This document shows, one piece after another, positions 36,878-47,886 of a DNA stretch of 64,000 nucleotides (position 1 is its first letter; every line of letters begins with the position of its first letter). The stretch lies in contig BPHV01000001.1 in assembly GCA_026003755.1 (NCBI GenBank), positions 1,028,393 through 1,092,392 on the forward strand, read 5' to 3'. The notes beneath the pieces are model-generated. The model was not told the DNA's origin. It did not search any database and saw only the letters and a program-made list of their open reading frames with translations. The stretch comes from Candidatus Roseilinea sp. (GTDB lineage Bacteria; Chloroflexota; Anaerolineae; J036; Brachytrichaceae). The position numbers and the translations under genes were made by a program.

Positions 36878-37964
36878 TCACTGCCTGAGGATGCGCCCCG
36901 AATCGCCCGCTGCGACTCGCGCGTCGTTGATAGGCGCCGCCATGACGACGATCACGCCGACGAACAGCGCCATGAGCGTGATCAGCTTGGCGAGCGGTGA
37001 AAGCGGCAGCAACGCCGCCCCACCCAGCAGCGCGCAAGCGCCGGCGTAGAGTGCGATGATGCGCGCCGCCGGCCAGCCTTGATCAACCAGGCGCAGGTGC
37101 AGGTGGCCGCGGTCCGAGGCAGCCGGGCTGTGTCCCCCGCCGCACGCGATCGAGGATCTGCCACAGCACGTCGGCAATCGGCAGGCCCATCACCAATAGC
37201 AACAGTGCAATTTTTGCGCCGCCGATGATGCCGATGCAAGCCAACACGTAGCCCAGATAAATCGCGCCGCCGCCGAGGAAGATCCTGGCCGGCGGTCGGT
37301 TGAAGACGAGGAATCCGAGCAAGGTCCCGATCAGCGCGATGGGCAACAACGCCACGCTGTATTGCTCCTCGCGCCACATGTGAATGGCCACCATGCCCCC
37401 GGCAATCACCCCGACCGTTGAAGCCAACCCATCCACACCGTCCAGGAAGTTCACCGTGTTCATCATCCCCAGAAACCAGAACAGTGAGAGGCCGGCGACC
37501 ACCGCATAGCCGGCGATCGGCCCGAAGACCTCCGGCGCGGTCAGCACCACTTCGCGGCGCGTGAACGGGTTGGTGAAGCGTTCGATGAAGATTTGGCTGG
37601 TGATGGCGACCAAAGCGGCGAACGCCTGTAGCCCCAACTGCATCCGCGGCGACAAATTGAACTTGTCGTCGGCGATGGCCAGCGCGAACATCGCGCCGCC
37701 ACCGGCGATCAATCCGGCAAAGCGCAGCCCCTCTTTGGGGTCGAGCGACGGCACGCCGAACGACCGGCTGACCAGCGCCGCCAGCGTGAACGCGCCGAAC
37801 AGGGGGATCACCCCCAAGCGCGAGGTGCGCCGAGCATGTCTGCGCCGGCCGCCCGGCTCATCGGCAATGTCGAGGGACAACCCCAACCGAATCGCCAGCG
37901 CAGTGAGGGCCAGCGACGCGATGAACGCGATCAACCACGTAGCAAGCGCGGCAGCGAGCGGCAC
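36878..37964 (-). CDS. Glycosyl-1-phosphate transferase, WecA/TagO/MraY family, frameshifted
   Basis: A polytopic membrane enzyme that should load a sugar phosphate onto undecaprenyl phosphate for cell-surface polymers. Recognisable are SLDIADEPGGRRRHARRTSR, ALAIADDKFNLSPRMQLGLQ, the catalytic MMNTVNFLDGVDGLAS and FLVFNRPPARIFLGGGAIYL. A frameshift near 37130 separates this from the C-terminal part (DRGHLHLRLVDQGWPAARII, then two helices). I start it at the GTG at 37964 because the open frame upstream encodes the end of the AEC transporter. HLHLRL is a WecA-type C-terminal motif. Confidence 0.82.
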
Positions 37965-37984
37965 GGCAGCATTGTAAATCGTCG

Positions 37985-38897
37985 CTACAACGCAGCCAGC
38001 ACCAGCCACAAGGTGACCCACGCTGGCCAGGTTGGAGAAAAGCACCGTCGCCGTGACGAATTCAGGCACGACGTCGTTCTCCAACGCGATGATGGAGACC
38101 AGCACCGCTGCCGGCATACTGGCCTGCAAAAATACCGACGTTGCGCTCCAAAGCCGGCAAATCGAAGAACCCTACCAGCGCAAATGCCAACAGCGGCCCG
38201 GAGATCAGGCGAATGCTCGCCGCCATGAGCATATCGAGGCTGACGCGAGGGATGCCGGCGTTCGCGAACTGCGCGCCGAGCGCGATCAACATGATCGCGA
38301 TCATCGCCACGGCCAATAGTTCAAACGGTTCGCGCCGCAAAGGTCGGCAGTTGTAGGCCGGCGGCGTTGATCAGCATCGCCGGCGCCAGCGCAATCAACG
38401 ACGGTGTGCGCGCCACTTGGGCAAAACGCCTGAAACCGGGTTACGGTGACCGGAATTCGCCAGCAGCACACACAGCACGAAGGCAAATGCCAGGTTAGCC
38501 AGGAAGTATATGGTCGCCGGCAGTAACGCCGCCTCGCCCTGGGCAAACTGGGCGATGGGCAGCCCAAAGTTGCCCACGTTGCCGAAGGCGGCGATCATCA
38601 TGTAGGCGATGGTCATCTTGCGGCTGCGCCGCAGCAGGCGGGCCACCAGGAAGGCAATGGCGACCGAACCGACATAGACCAAGGTGATGAAGGCCACCAT
38701 GCGCGTCGCCAGGGCAGCCTCGATACGCGCCGTGCTAATCAGGTTGAACACAAAGGCCGGGCGTCAGCACGTAGTAGGCGAGGCGCGACAAGGTGCGGCC
38801 CTCCAGTCGCAAACGCCGCGTTGCAATATAAGCAACGCCCCAGGATGATGAAGACCGGCGCAAGGACGTTCACGAAGATGGGTAACAATGACAACAT
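37985..38897 (-). CDS. Auxin efflux carrier (AEC) family permease, frameshifted
   Basis: The start MLSLLPIFVNVLAPVFIILG, the middle RKMTIAYMMIAAFGNVGNFG and LPIAQFAQGEAALLPATIYF, and the end MPAAVLVSIIALENDVVPEF with FVTATVLFSNLAS match AEC transporters (about 300 residues, ten helices). The parts lie in different frames with breaks near 38770, 38400-38340, 38125 and 38020. Total length fits an intact gene of about 304 codons. The substrate is unknown. Confidence 0.78.
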
Positions 38898-38917
38898 ACG
38901 AGGAAGGAAGATGAAAT

Positions 38918-38949
38918 AGGCCCGGCCTCCACATCAGGAAACCGGGCCT
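38918..38949. terminator. Hairpin at the 3' end of clpC
   Basis: An 8-bp stem AGGCCCGG/CCGGGCCT encloses 16 bases, followed on the minus strand by ATTT. It lies between clpC and the AEC gene. Confidence 0.5.
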
Positions 38950-38977
38950 GCCCAACAACCGAGGATGGCGCGCCGGC

Positions 38978-41532
<2,555 letters not shown>

Positions 41533-41666
41533 GGATTCACCTCTCCTAGAATCTTAACCCAAGCTATTAGAGCGACCTTAACACAACGTCACGAAGCGGA
41601 ACAACATCGAGTGAAGACAGGGCGATGAAAAGGCGCAAGGGCGCAACCGGGTTGCGCCCTTGCGGT

Positions 41667-42953
41667 TCAATCTGCATCGGCAGGCGACGGTTCAACAAGA
41701 GGCTCGCCGCCGTCGCCCACCGCGTCATCCACGACGTCGGGGACGGCTGCTTGGCCTTCGTCATCGCTCGATACCTCTGCCTGCCAATCGGTATCGGCGT
41801 ATTCCGGCCAGTTCACCCGCCGCAGGCTGAGGGCGATGCGGCGCTGCTCCGGCTCCACGCGCAACACGCGCAGCGTGAGAATCTGGCCTTCCTTCACCAC
41901 CTCGCGCGGGCTTTTGACTGGCTTTTCGCTCAACTCACTGAGCGGGATCAACCCTTCGATGGCCTCGTCGTCTTTCAAACGCGCAAAGACGCCATGCTTG
42001 GGATGCACCTTGATCACCTCGGCTTCCAGCAACTGTCCGGGCTTGTACTTCTTGCCGATCATCTGCCACGGATCCGGCGCGAGCGCCTTCAGACTCAGGC
42101 CGATGCGGCCGGTTTCCCGCTCAATGTTGATCACCTTGACGCTGACCTTGTCGCCCTCCTTCACCACCTCGCTCGGATGCTTGACACGCGTGTGGGCGAG
42201 TTCGGTCAGATGAATCATGCCGTCAGCGCCGCCCAAATCCACAAACACGCCGAAGTCCTTGACGCTGCTGACCACGCCTTCCAAGGTCTGGCCGACCTCG
42301 ATGCTGCTGAGCAGCTTTTCTTTCTGCGCCAGCCGCGCTTCTTTGCTGGCAGCGCGTTCGCTCAAGATGAGGCGATTGCGCTCGCGATCCAGCTCGATGA
42401 CCTTGACCAGGGCCTTCTGGCCAACCAGCTTTTGGAAGCGTTGCTCCGGCGGCAGACTCTCATCGCCCAGCATACGCTGATGCGCCAAGCTGAGTTGAGA
42501 CGCCGGAACGAAGCCGCGCAAGCGGCCCACCTTGATGATGACCCCACCTTTGTTGAACCCAGCAATCGGGGCCTCGATCGCCTCTTGCTTCTCGAATAGC
42601 TCCTCGGCATGGCGCCAGTCTTTCTCCGAGACCGCCCTGCTCATCGAGAGCACGACGTTGCCGTTCTGATCTTCCGGCTGCACGACGTAGGCGAAGACTT
42701 CGTCACCCACCTTCAGGCTGCTGCGCACATCTTTGGGGAGCGCCTCGACATCTCTGCTGGATACGATGCCCTCAGACTTCGCACCCAATTCGACCAAGAT
42801 CTCACGATCGGTGATCGCGATGATGCGTCCCGATACGAGCTGATCCTTTTCGAAGTTGCTCACTCTGGCCTGGAATTGGTCGAGCAACTGCGAAAAGTCA
42901 TCTTCCCCCTGCTTCGGGTTATTCGCCTGTTGGGGGGTTCCTTGATTCTCCAT
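41667..42953 (-). CDS. Protein with four S1 RNA-binding domains (RpsA-like)
   Basis: The 428-residue protein has four S1 domains: VSGRIIAITDREILVELGAK, IEAPIAGFNKGGVIIKVGRL, LEGVVSSVKDFGVFVDLGGA and LEAEVIKVHPKHGVFARLKD. The tail is acidic. Family members bind mRNA or act as ribosomal protein S1. The start MENQGTPQQ at 42953 is chosen over an upstream in-frame start whose extra 62 residues are basic and unlike S1 proteins. It lies head-to-tail with clpC. Confidence 0.88.
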   Translation of the reverse strand: MENQGTPQQANNPKQGEDDFSQLLDQFQARVSNFEKDQLVSGRIIAITDREILVELGAKSEGIVSSRDVEALPKDVRSSLKVGDEVFAYVVQPEDQNGNVVLSMSRAVSEKDWRHAEELFEKQEAIEAPIAGFNKGGVIIKVGRLRGFVPASQLSLAHQRMLGDESLPPEQRFQKLVGQKALVKVIELDRERNRLILSERAASKEARLAQKEKLLSSIEVGQTLEGVVSSVKDFGVFVDLGGADGMIHLTELAHTRVKHPSEVVKEGDKVSVKVINIERETGRIGLSLKALAPDPWQMIGKKYKPGQLLEAEVIKVHPKHGVFARLKDDEAIEGLIPLSELSEKPVKSPREVVKEGQILTLRVLRVEPEQRRIALSLRRVNWPEYADTDWQAEVSSDDEGQAAVPDVVDDAVGDGGEPLVEPSPADAD

Positions 42954-43156
42954 ACTTCCGGTGTCTTTCCTTCGGCGTGAATTTGCGGAATTATACCTAA
43001 GCGCAGGATGAGAGCAGCTCAGGCCGACACCTTCCCGGCCAACATCGCCAGCGATGCGCAGGACGAGTGGCGGCTTGCGCTTACAATGATGAGATGATCG
43101 CGAAGATGGATGATCGCGGAGATGATCGCAGCGCATCATCGCAACGCATCACTACG

Positions 43157-43321
43157 ATGGACCTGCCCACTCCGTTCGTGCAGAGCGCTCTGCCGATCGT
43201 CCCACGATACGCCGGCAAGGTGCGCGACGGGTACGACTTGCCCGTCGAGCGACACGCGCTAGCGGCCGCCGATCGCATCTCGGCTTTCGACTGCATCCTC
43301 GGCGCAATCCCCTACAAATGA
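43157..43321 (+). pseudogene. purC: N-terminal stub of purC (SAICAR synthetase)
   Basis: The stub reads DLPTPFVQSALPIVPRYAGK, VRDGYDLP and ADRISAFDCILGAIPYK, which is the beginning of SAICAR synthetase (KVRDxYD, then TDRISAFD). It stops right after IPYK, and the following sequence is unrelated. About 54 residues of an expected 290 or so remain. TACAAT at 43085-43090 looks like its old -10 box. Confidence 0.8.
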
Positions 43322-43348
43322 GAGATTGGTGATAGGGAGATCGGGAAG

Positions 43349-44458
43349 TTGGCAACGCGAATCCTACCTGTGAGCGACGCGGGATCGGCAGAGGGGCGCG
43401 CGGCCATTGGTGAGGCGGCCCGAGTGATCCGCGACGGCGGGCTTGTGGCCTTCCCAACCGAGACCGTGTATGGCCTGGGCGCCAATGCGCTGGATGCGCG
43501 GGCCGTTGCGCGCATCTTTCAGGCCAAGCAACGCCCGTTGAACGACCCGCTTATTTTGCACATCGCCAGCCTAGACGACTTGACCGACCTCACCCCCGCA
43601 ACTGCCCAAAGCGACGCGACTGAACTCGGGTCGCTGGTCGCAGGGTTGACGCGCGCGTTCTGGCCCGGCCCGCTCACGTTGGTGCTGCCGCGCAGCCGCA
43701 ACGTGCCGCCCATCGTCTCAGCCGGCCTCGATACGGTCGCCGTGCGTATGCCGAATCATCCTGTTGCGCTGGCGCTGATTCGCGCCAGCGGCGTCCCCAT
43801 CGCCGCCCCCAGCGCCAATCGCTTCGGTCACGTCAGCCCAACCACGGCGCAGCATGTGCTCGACGACCTGGACGGCCGGATCGACTTGGTGCTGGACAGC
43901 CACGCCACGCCCATCGGCGTCGAGTCCACCGTGTTGGATTTGACCACTGCCCCGCCGCGCATCCTGCGGCCCGGCGGCGTGACGCGCGAGCAGATCGAAC
44001 GTGCACTGGCCAACATAGGGCAGAGGCTGGCGCCGGGCGATCCTCAATCCCCTACCGATCAACTACCGCGCACAGCGCGCACCATGCCCCTACCCTCCCC
44101 TGGCATGCTGCCATCGCACTACGCGCCACGCGCAAAGTTGGCGTTGTGTCGCGACACCGACAGCCTGCTCGCCCAGCGCGCCGACTTCGCAGCGCGCGGA
44201 CTGAAAACCGGCCTGCTCATCCTGGAAAGCCAGCGCCAGGCGTGCGACGATTTGCACCCGCAGTTTGTGCTCGGGGAAACGCTGAGCGATGTCGCGCGCA
44301 ACTTATACGCCGGCCTGCGCGCGCTGGACAGCACCGGTGTAGATGTGATCCTGGTCACCGAAGTGCCACGCAGCGGCTTGGGCGAAGCCATCGCCGACCG
44401 CCTGGCGCGCGCAGCGGCCAAGGCCGTTGAAACAGAGGACAACCGCGACCACGATTGA
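43349..44458 (+). CDS. tsaC: Threonylcarbamoyl-AMP synthase (Sua5/YwlC type)
   Basis: This makes threonylcarbamoyl-AMP for the t6A modification of tRNAs that read ANN codons. The 369-residue protein has GGLVAFPTETVYGLGANALD, KQRPLNDPLILHI, FWPGPLTLVLPR, VAVRMPNHPVALALIRASG, VPIAAPSANRFGHVSPTTA and the Sua5 C-terminal domain after the linker (SPGMLPSHYAPRAKL). The start is TTG at 43349, after GGGAAG; an upstream ATG is not available. The gene sits between two truncated purine-biosynthesis genes. Confidence 0.93.
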   Translation: MATRILPVSDAGSAEGRAAIGEAARVIRDGGLVAFPTETVYGLGANALDARAVARIFQAKQRPLNDPLILHIASLDDLTDLTPATAQSDATELGSLVAGLTRAFWPGPLTLVLPRSRNVPPIVSAGLDTVAVRMPNHPVALALIRASGVPIAAPSANRFGHVSPTTAQHVLDDLDGRIDLVLDSHATPIGVESTVLDLTTAPPRILRPGGVTREQIERALANIGQRLAPGDPQSPTDQLPRTARTMPLPSPGMLPSHYAPRAKLALCRDTDSLLAQRADFAARGLKTGLLILESQRQACDDLHPQFVLGETLSDVARNLYAGLRALDSTGVDVILVTEVPRSGLGEAIADRLARAAAKAVETEDNRDHD

Positions 44459-44459
44459 C

Positions 44460-44690
44460 TTGGACAAACCGCGCCATGCGCCCGGCGTATTCAGCGCTTA
44501 TACGCCAGGCGCACAGGCCGCGCGCGTGACGTTCTTCGGGCCGCACGCCTGGCAACATCGCGGCCAGGAATCGGCCGGCATTTGCTCGTCCGATGGCCGC
44601 ACCGCCCACATCCACAGAGCGATGGGGCGGGTCAGCAACGTCTTTACCGAAGAGCATTTGGCGCCTTGGAAAGGTGAATCGCAACTGAAA
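44460..44690 (+). pseudogene. purF: N-terminal stub of purF (amidophosphoribosyltransferase)
   Basis: The stub reads LDKPRHAPGVFSAYTPGAQA, FFGPHAWQHRGQESAGICSS and MGRVSNVFTEEHLAPWKGES, matching the start of PurF glutaminase domains (CGVFGxYAPG, ALQHRGQESAGI). The N-terminal catalytic cysteine of CGVFG is replaced by proline (APGVF), so it could not act as a glutaminase. Similarity ends near 44690. It starts in the end of tsaC. Confidence 0.75.
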
Positions 44691-44951
44691 CCCAGCGGCT
44701 CAGCCCTTTCTTCCCGCTGCCACCTTTATTAAATCCCATTCGATGGATAGACGAAGTCGTGCCCCATCACCTTAACTTCTCACGCACAATTTAGCCTGTC
44801 CTAGTGAGCTACTCTATATCTCCTTAGCACTTACTTAGCTGAACATCACAAAGCCTTCACTATAGCTGCGCATAGTTTGAACATCTGCACGTGCACAAGC
44901 AAGACAAAGCTCACGAACAAGAGACAGATCCGAATCATTGGAGGAGAACAC

Positions 44952-46400
44952 ATGTTGAAGAAAAGAGTGCTTTTGATGGGTGTAGCGAGTGCGATAGCTT
45001 TGGCAGCATGCGCAGCGCCGACTCCGATGCCTGCGCCCACACAGGCGCCTGCCCCTACCGCAACCCCTCAACCCACTGAAGCGCCGGCCATGGAGATGAA
45101 GGACATTGTGGACACCGCCCTGGCCGCCGGCTCGTTCAACACGCTGGCCGCCGCCCTGCAGGCCGCCGGCTTGGTGGATACGCTCAAGGGCGAAGGGCCG
45201 TTCACCGTCTTCGCCCCCACCGACGAGGCCTTCGCCAAGCTCGACAAGGCCCTGCTCGAAGACCTGCTCAAGCCGGAGAACAAAGACACGCTGACCGCCA
45301 TCCTCACCTATCACGTGGTGCCGGGCAAGGTGACCGCAGCCGACGTGGTCAAGCTCACCAGCGCGAAGACCGTCCAGGGCGAGGAAGTGGCGATTAAGGT
45401 GGACGGCGACGCCGTGGTGCTCAACGACGCTGCGAAAGTCATCACCCCCGACGTGATGGCCAGCAACGGCGTGATTCACGTGATCGACACCGTGATCCTG
45501 CCGCCCTCGGTGCGCGAAGCGCTCGCCGCCGCCGAGATGAAGGACATCGTGGACACCGCCCTGGCCGCCGGCTCGTTCAACACGCTGGCCACCGCCCTGC
45601 AGGCCGCCGGCTTGGTGGATACGCTCAAGGGCGAAGGGCCGTTCACCGTCTTCGCCCCCACCGACGAGGCCTTCGCCAAACTCGACAAGGCCCTGCTCGA
45701 GGACCTGCTTAAGCCGGAGAACAAAGACACGCTGACCGCCATCCTCACCTATCACGTGGTGCCGGGCAAGGTGACCGCAGCCGACGTGGTCAAGCTCACC
45801 GGCGCGAAGACCGTCCAGGGCGAGGAAGTGGCGATTAAGGTGGACGGCGACACCGTGGTGCTCAACGACGCTGCGAAAGTCATCACCCCCGACGTGATGG
45901 CCAGCAACGGCGTGATTCACGTGATCGACACCGTGATCCTGCCGCCCTCGGTGCGCGAAGCGCTCGCCGCCGCCGAGATGAAGGACATCGTGGACACCGC
46001 CCTGGCCGCCGGCTCGTTCAACACGCTGGCCACCGCCCTGCAGGCCGCCGGCTTGGTGGATACGCTCAAGGGCGAAGGGCCGTTCACCGTCTTCGCCCCC
46101 ACCGACGAGGCCTTCGCCAAGCTCGACAAGGCCCTGCTCGAGGACCTGCTTAAGCCGGAGAACAAAGACACGCTGACTGCCATCCTCACCTATCACGTGG
46201 TGCCGGGCAAGGTGACCGCAGCCGACGTGGTCAAGCTCACCGGCGCGAAGACCGTCCAGGGCGAGGAAGTGGCGATTAAGGTGGACGGCGACGCCGTGGT
46301 GCTCAACGACGCTGCGAAAGTCATCACCCCCGACGTGATGGCCAGCAACGGCGTGATTCACGTGATTGACACCGTGATCCTGCCGCCAAGCATGAGGTAA
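44952..46400 (+). CDS. Lipoprotein with three fasciclin (FAS1) domains
   Basis: The 482-residue lipoprotein has signal peptide and lipobox (IALAAC, Cys21), a Pro/Thr/Ala linker, and three FAS1 domains of about 147 residues each. In each: [49 protein letters not shown], and [18 protein letters not shown]1 domains mediate adhesion or matrix contact. GGAGGAG precedes the ATG at 44952. The three domains are near-identical even at the DNA level. A strong terminator follows. Confidence 0.93.
   Translation: MLKKRVLLMGVASAIALAACAAPTPMPAPTQAPAPTATPQPTEAPAMEMKDIVDTALAAGSFNTLAAALQAAGLVDTLKGEGPFTVFAPTDEAFAKLDKALLEDLLKPENKDTLTAILTYHVVPGKVTAADVVKLTSAKTVQGEEVAIKVDGDAVVLNDAAKVITPDVMASNGVIHVIDTVILPPSVREALAAAEMKDIVDTALAAGSFNTLATALQAAGLVDTLKGEGPFTVFAPTDEAFAKLDKALLEDLLKPENKDTLTAILTYHVVPGKVTAADVVKLTGAKTVQGEEVAIKVDGDTVVLNDAAKVITPDVMASNGVIHVIDTVILPPSVREALAAAEMKDIVDTALAAGSFNTLATALQAAGLVDTLKGEGPFTVFAPTDEAFAKLDKALLEDLLKPENKDTLTAILTYHVVPGKVTAADVVKLTGAKTVQGEEVAIKVDGDAVVLNDAAKVITPDVMASNGVIHVIDTVILPPSMR
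45093..46400 (+). repeat. Three tandem 441-bp repeats encoding FAS1 domains
   Basis: Units begin at 45093, 45534 and 45975, each starting GAGATGAAGGACAT, with a period of exactly 441 bases; the last is cut at 46400 by the gene end. Only about a dozen base differences were seen between units, most of them silent. Confidence 0.92.
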
Positions 46401-46437
46401 CGCTTATCGGCTACCCTCCTGAGGGTGTGCGTAAGTT

Positions 46438-46478
46438 GGCCAAGGCTTGCTGTTTCCAGCGAGCCTTGGCCGATTTTT
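46438..46478 (+). terminator. Intrinsic terminator after the FAS1 lipoprotein
   Basis: A 15-bp stem (46438-46452 with 46457-46471, one T-G pair) with loop TTTC is followed by GATTTTT. Confidence 0.85.
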
Positions 46479-46642
46479 CCGACTTGCGCCCAAACCCGGA
46501 TCAAGTCATCTGAGTGAAACGCGCCGCGGAGCCGGCCGCGCCTATGCAACGGCGCCGGCGCACCCCATGCTGCCGGCGGATGTTGCGAGCACAAGACAGA
46601 ACACGAAAAAGCAAACTGACAGGTGCACGACCTGTCAGCTCA

Positions 46643-46715
46643 AGCGGGAGACGGGATTCGAACCCGCGACTTTTTGCTTGGGAAGCAAACGCTCTACCAA
46701 CTGAGCTACTCCCGC
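46643..46715 (-). tRNA. tRNA-Gly(CCC)
   Basis: On the minus strand the acceptor stem GCGGGAG/CTCCCGC pairs 46715-46709 with 46650-46644, with discriminator T. The anticodon stem TTTGC/GCAAA carries loop TTCCCAA, anticodon CCC. The D arm (AGCTCAGTTGGTAGAGC) and T arm (GGTTCGAATCC) are canonical. No CCA is encoded. Confidence 0.94.
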
Positions 46716-46769
46716 GCCAGCTACATTATAGCACCTTCCTCTGCCGAGGAGTCATAGCTGCTGCTTCGC

Positions 46770-46775
46770 TACAAT
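46770..46775 (+). promoter_or_regulatory. -10 box of the PHP gene (leaderless pattern)
   Basis: TACAAT lies nine bases before the ATG with no Shine-Dalgarno sequence between. Confidence 0.4.
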
Positions 46776-46784
46776 CGCGCCGCC

Positions 46785-47834
46785 ATGGTCGAGATCGTCG
46801 CGAACCTGCACATGCACACACCGTATTCCGACGGTCACCTCTACCATCGAGAGATCGCCGCAGCGGCCGCGCGCGCCGGCTTGGACGCCATCATCATCAC
46901 CGATCACAACGTTCTGGTATGCGGCAAGGACAGCTATGTGGACGGCGTACTGGTGCTGGTGGGCGAGGAAGTGCACGATGTGCAACGCCGGCCGCAAGCT
47001 AACCACTGCCTGGTATATAACATCAACGCAGAGCTTGCCCCGCTCGCGTCGAATCCGCACGCGCTGACGCATGAGATCGCTCGGCGTGGTGGGCTGGCGT
47101 TCTTTGCGCACCCGATTGAGTATGGTAGTCCGCTGAGCGACGACTTCGCTGCCATCCCATGGGTGGACTGGGATGTGCCCGACAACACCGGCATTGAGAT
47201 CTGGAACTACATGACCGAATTCAAGGCTCGGCTGTGGAGTTGGCCGGCTGCGTTGTTCGGTGCGTTCTTCCCCTCGCTGGTGATCCGCGGCCCGTTCAAA
47301 GCCACGCTGCGCAAGTGGGACGAGCTGCTGCGCAACGGCCGATGCGTGGTCGCCATCGGCAATGCCGACGCGCATGGCGCGCCCTTCCAGATCGGCCCTA
47401 TTCGGAAGATCATCTTTCCATACGATTATCTGTTTCGTTGCATCAACACACACCTGCTCATCGAACGGCCATTGACGCAGGACGTCGCGCAAGACAAACG
47501 CATGATCTACGACGCGTTGCGAGCCGGGCGCTGCTTCGTCGCGTATGATCTGGCCGGCTGCGCACGAGGCTTCACGTTCACGGCGCGCAGCAGCGCAGCG
47601 CAAGCGATGATGGGTGAAACATTGCATCGGCATGGCGCGACGCGCTTTGAGGTGCGCTGCCCAGGCATCGGTTTCATCACGCTGAAACACAACGGACGAA
47701 CCGTAGCAAGGAGGCTGGGCAAGTCGCTGGAGCACACCAACGTCGCGCCAGGCGCGTATCGCGTCGAAGTGCGGCGCTTCTTTCGCGGCTGGTGGCGCGG
47801 CTGGATTTACAGCAATCCGATCTACGTCCGCTGA
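46785..47834 (+). CDS. PHP-domain phosphoesterase
   Basis: The 349-residue protein has all PHP metal motifs: NLHMHTPYSDG (HxH, residues 8-18), IIITDHNVL, GLAFFAHP and AIGNADAHGAP. PHP enzymes hydrolyse phosphate esters or pyrophosphates with a trinuclear metal centre. The C-terminal 100 residues have no recognised domain. The exact substrate is unknown. It is convergent with gltB. Confidence 0.88.
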   Translation: MVEIVANLHMHTPYSDGHLYHREIAAAAARAGLDAIIITDHNVLVCGKDSYVDGVLVLVGEEVHDVQRRPQANHCLVYNINAELAPLASNPHALTHEIARRGGLAFFAHPIEYGSPLSDDFAAIPWVDWDVPDNTGIEIWNYMTEFKARLWSWPAALFGAFFPSLVIRGPFKATLRKWDELLRNGRCVVAIGNADAHGAPFQIGPIRKIIFPYDYLFRCINTHLLIERPLTQDVAQDKRMIYDALRAGRCFVAYDLAGCARGFTFTARSSAAQAMMGETLHRHGATRFEVRCPGIGFITLKHNGRTVARRLGKSLEHTNVAPGAYRVEVRRFFRGWWRGWIYSNPIYVR

Positions 47835-47886
47835 ACGCCGATTCAGGCCAGGCTGGGTGGGCGGGCCAAGGCGATGCCCTGGCGCA

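Noticed and set aside
44835-46361. A 508-codon open frame antisense to the FAS1 lipoprotein
   Set aside because: It mirrors the repeat structure of the sense gene, is His/Gly-rich with no family match, and the sense strand has signal peptide, ribosome-binding site and terminator.
45093-46400. CRISPR-like array
   Set aside because: The repeat unit is 441 bases without spacers and is translated throughout.
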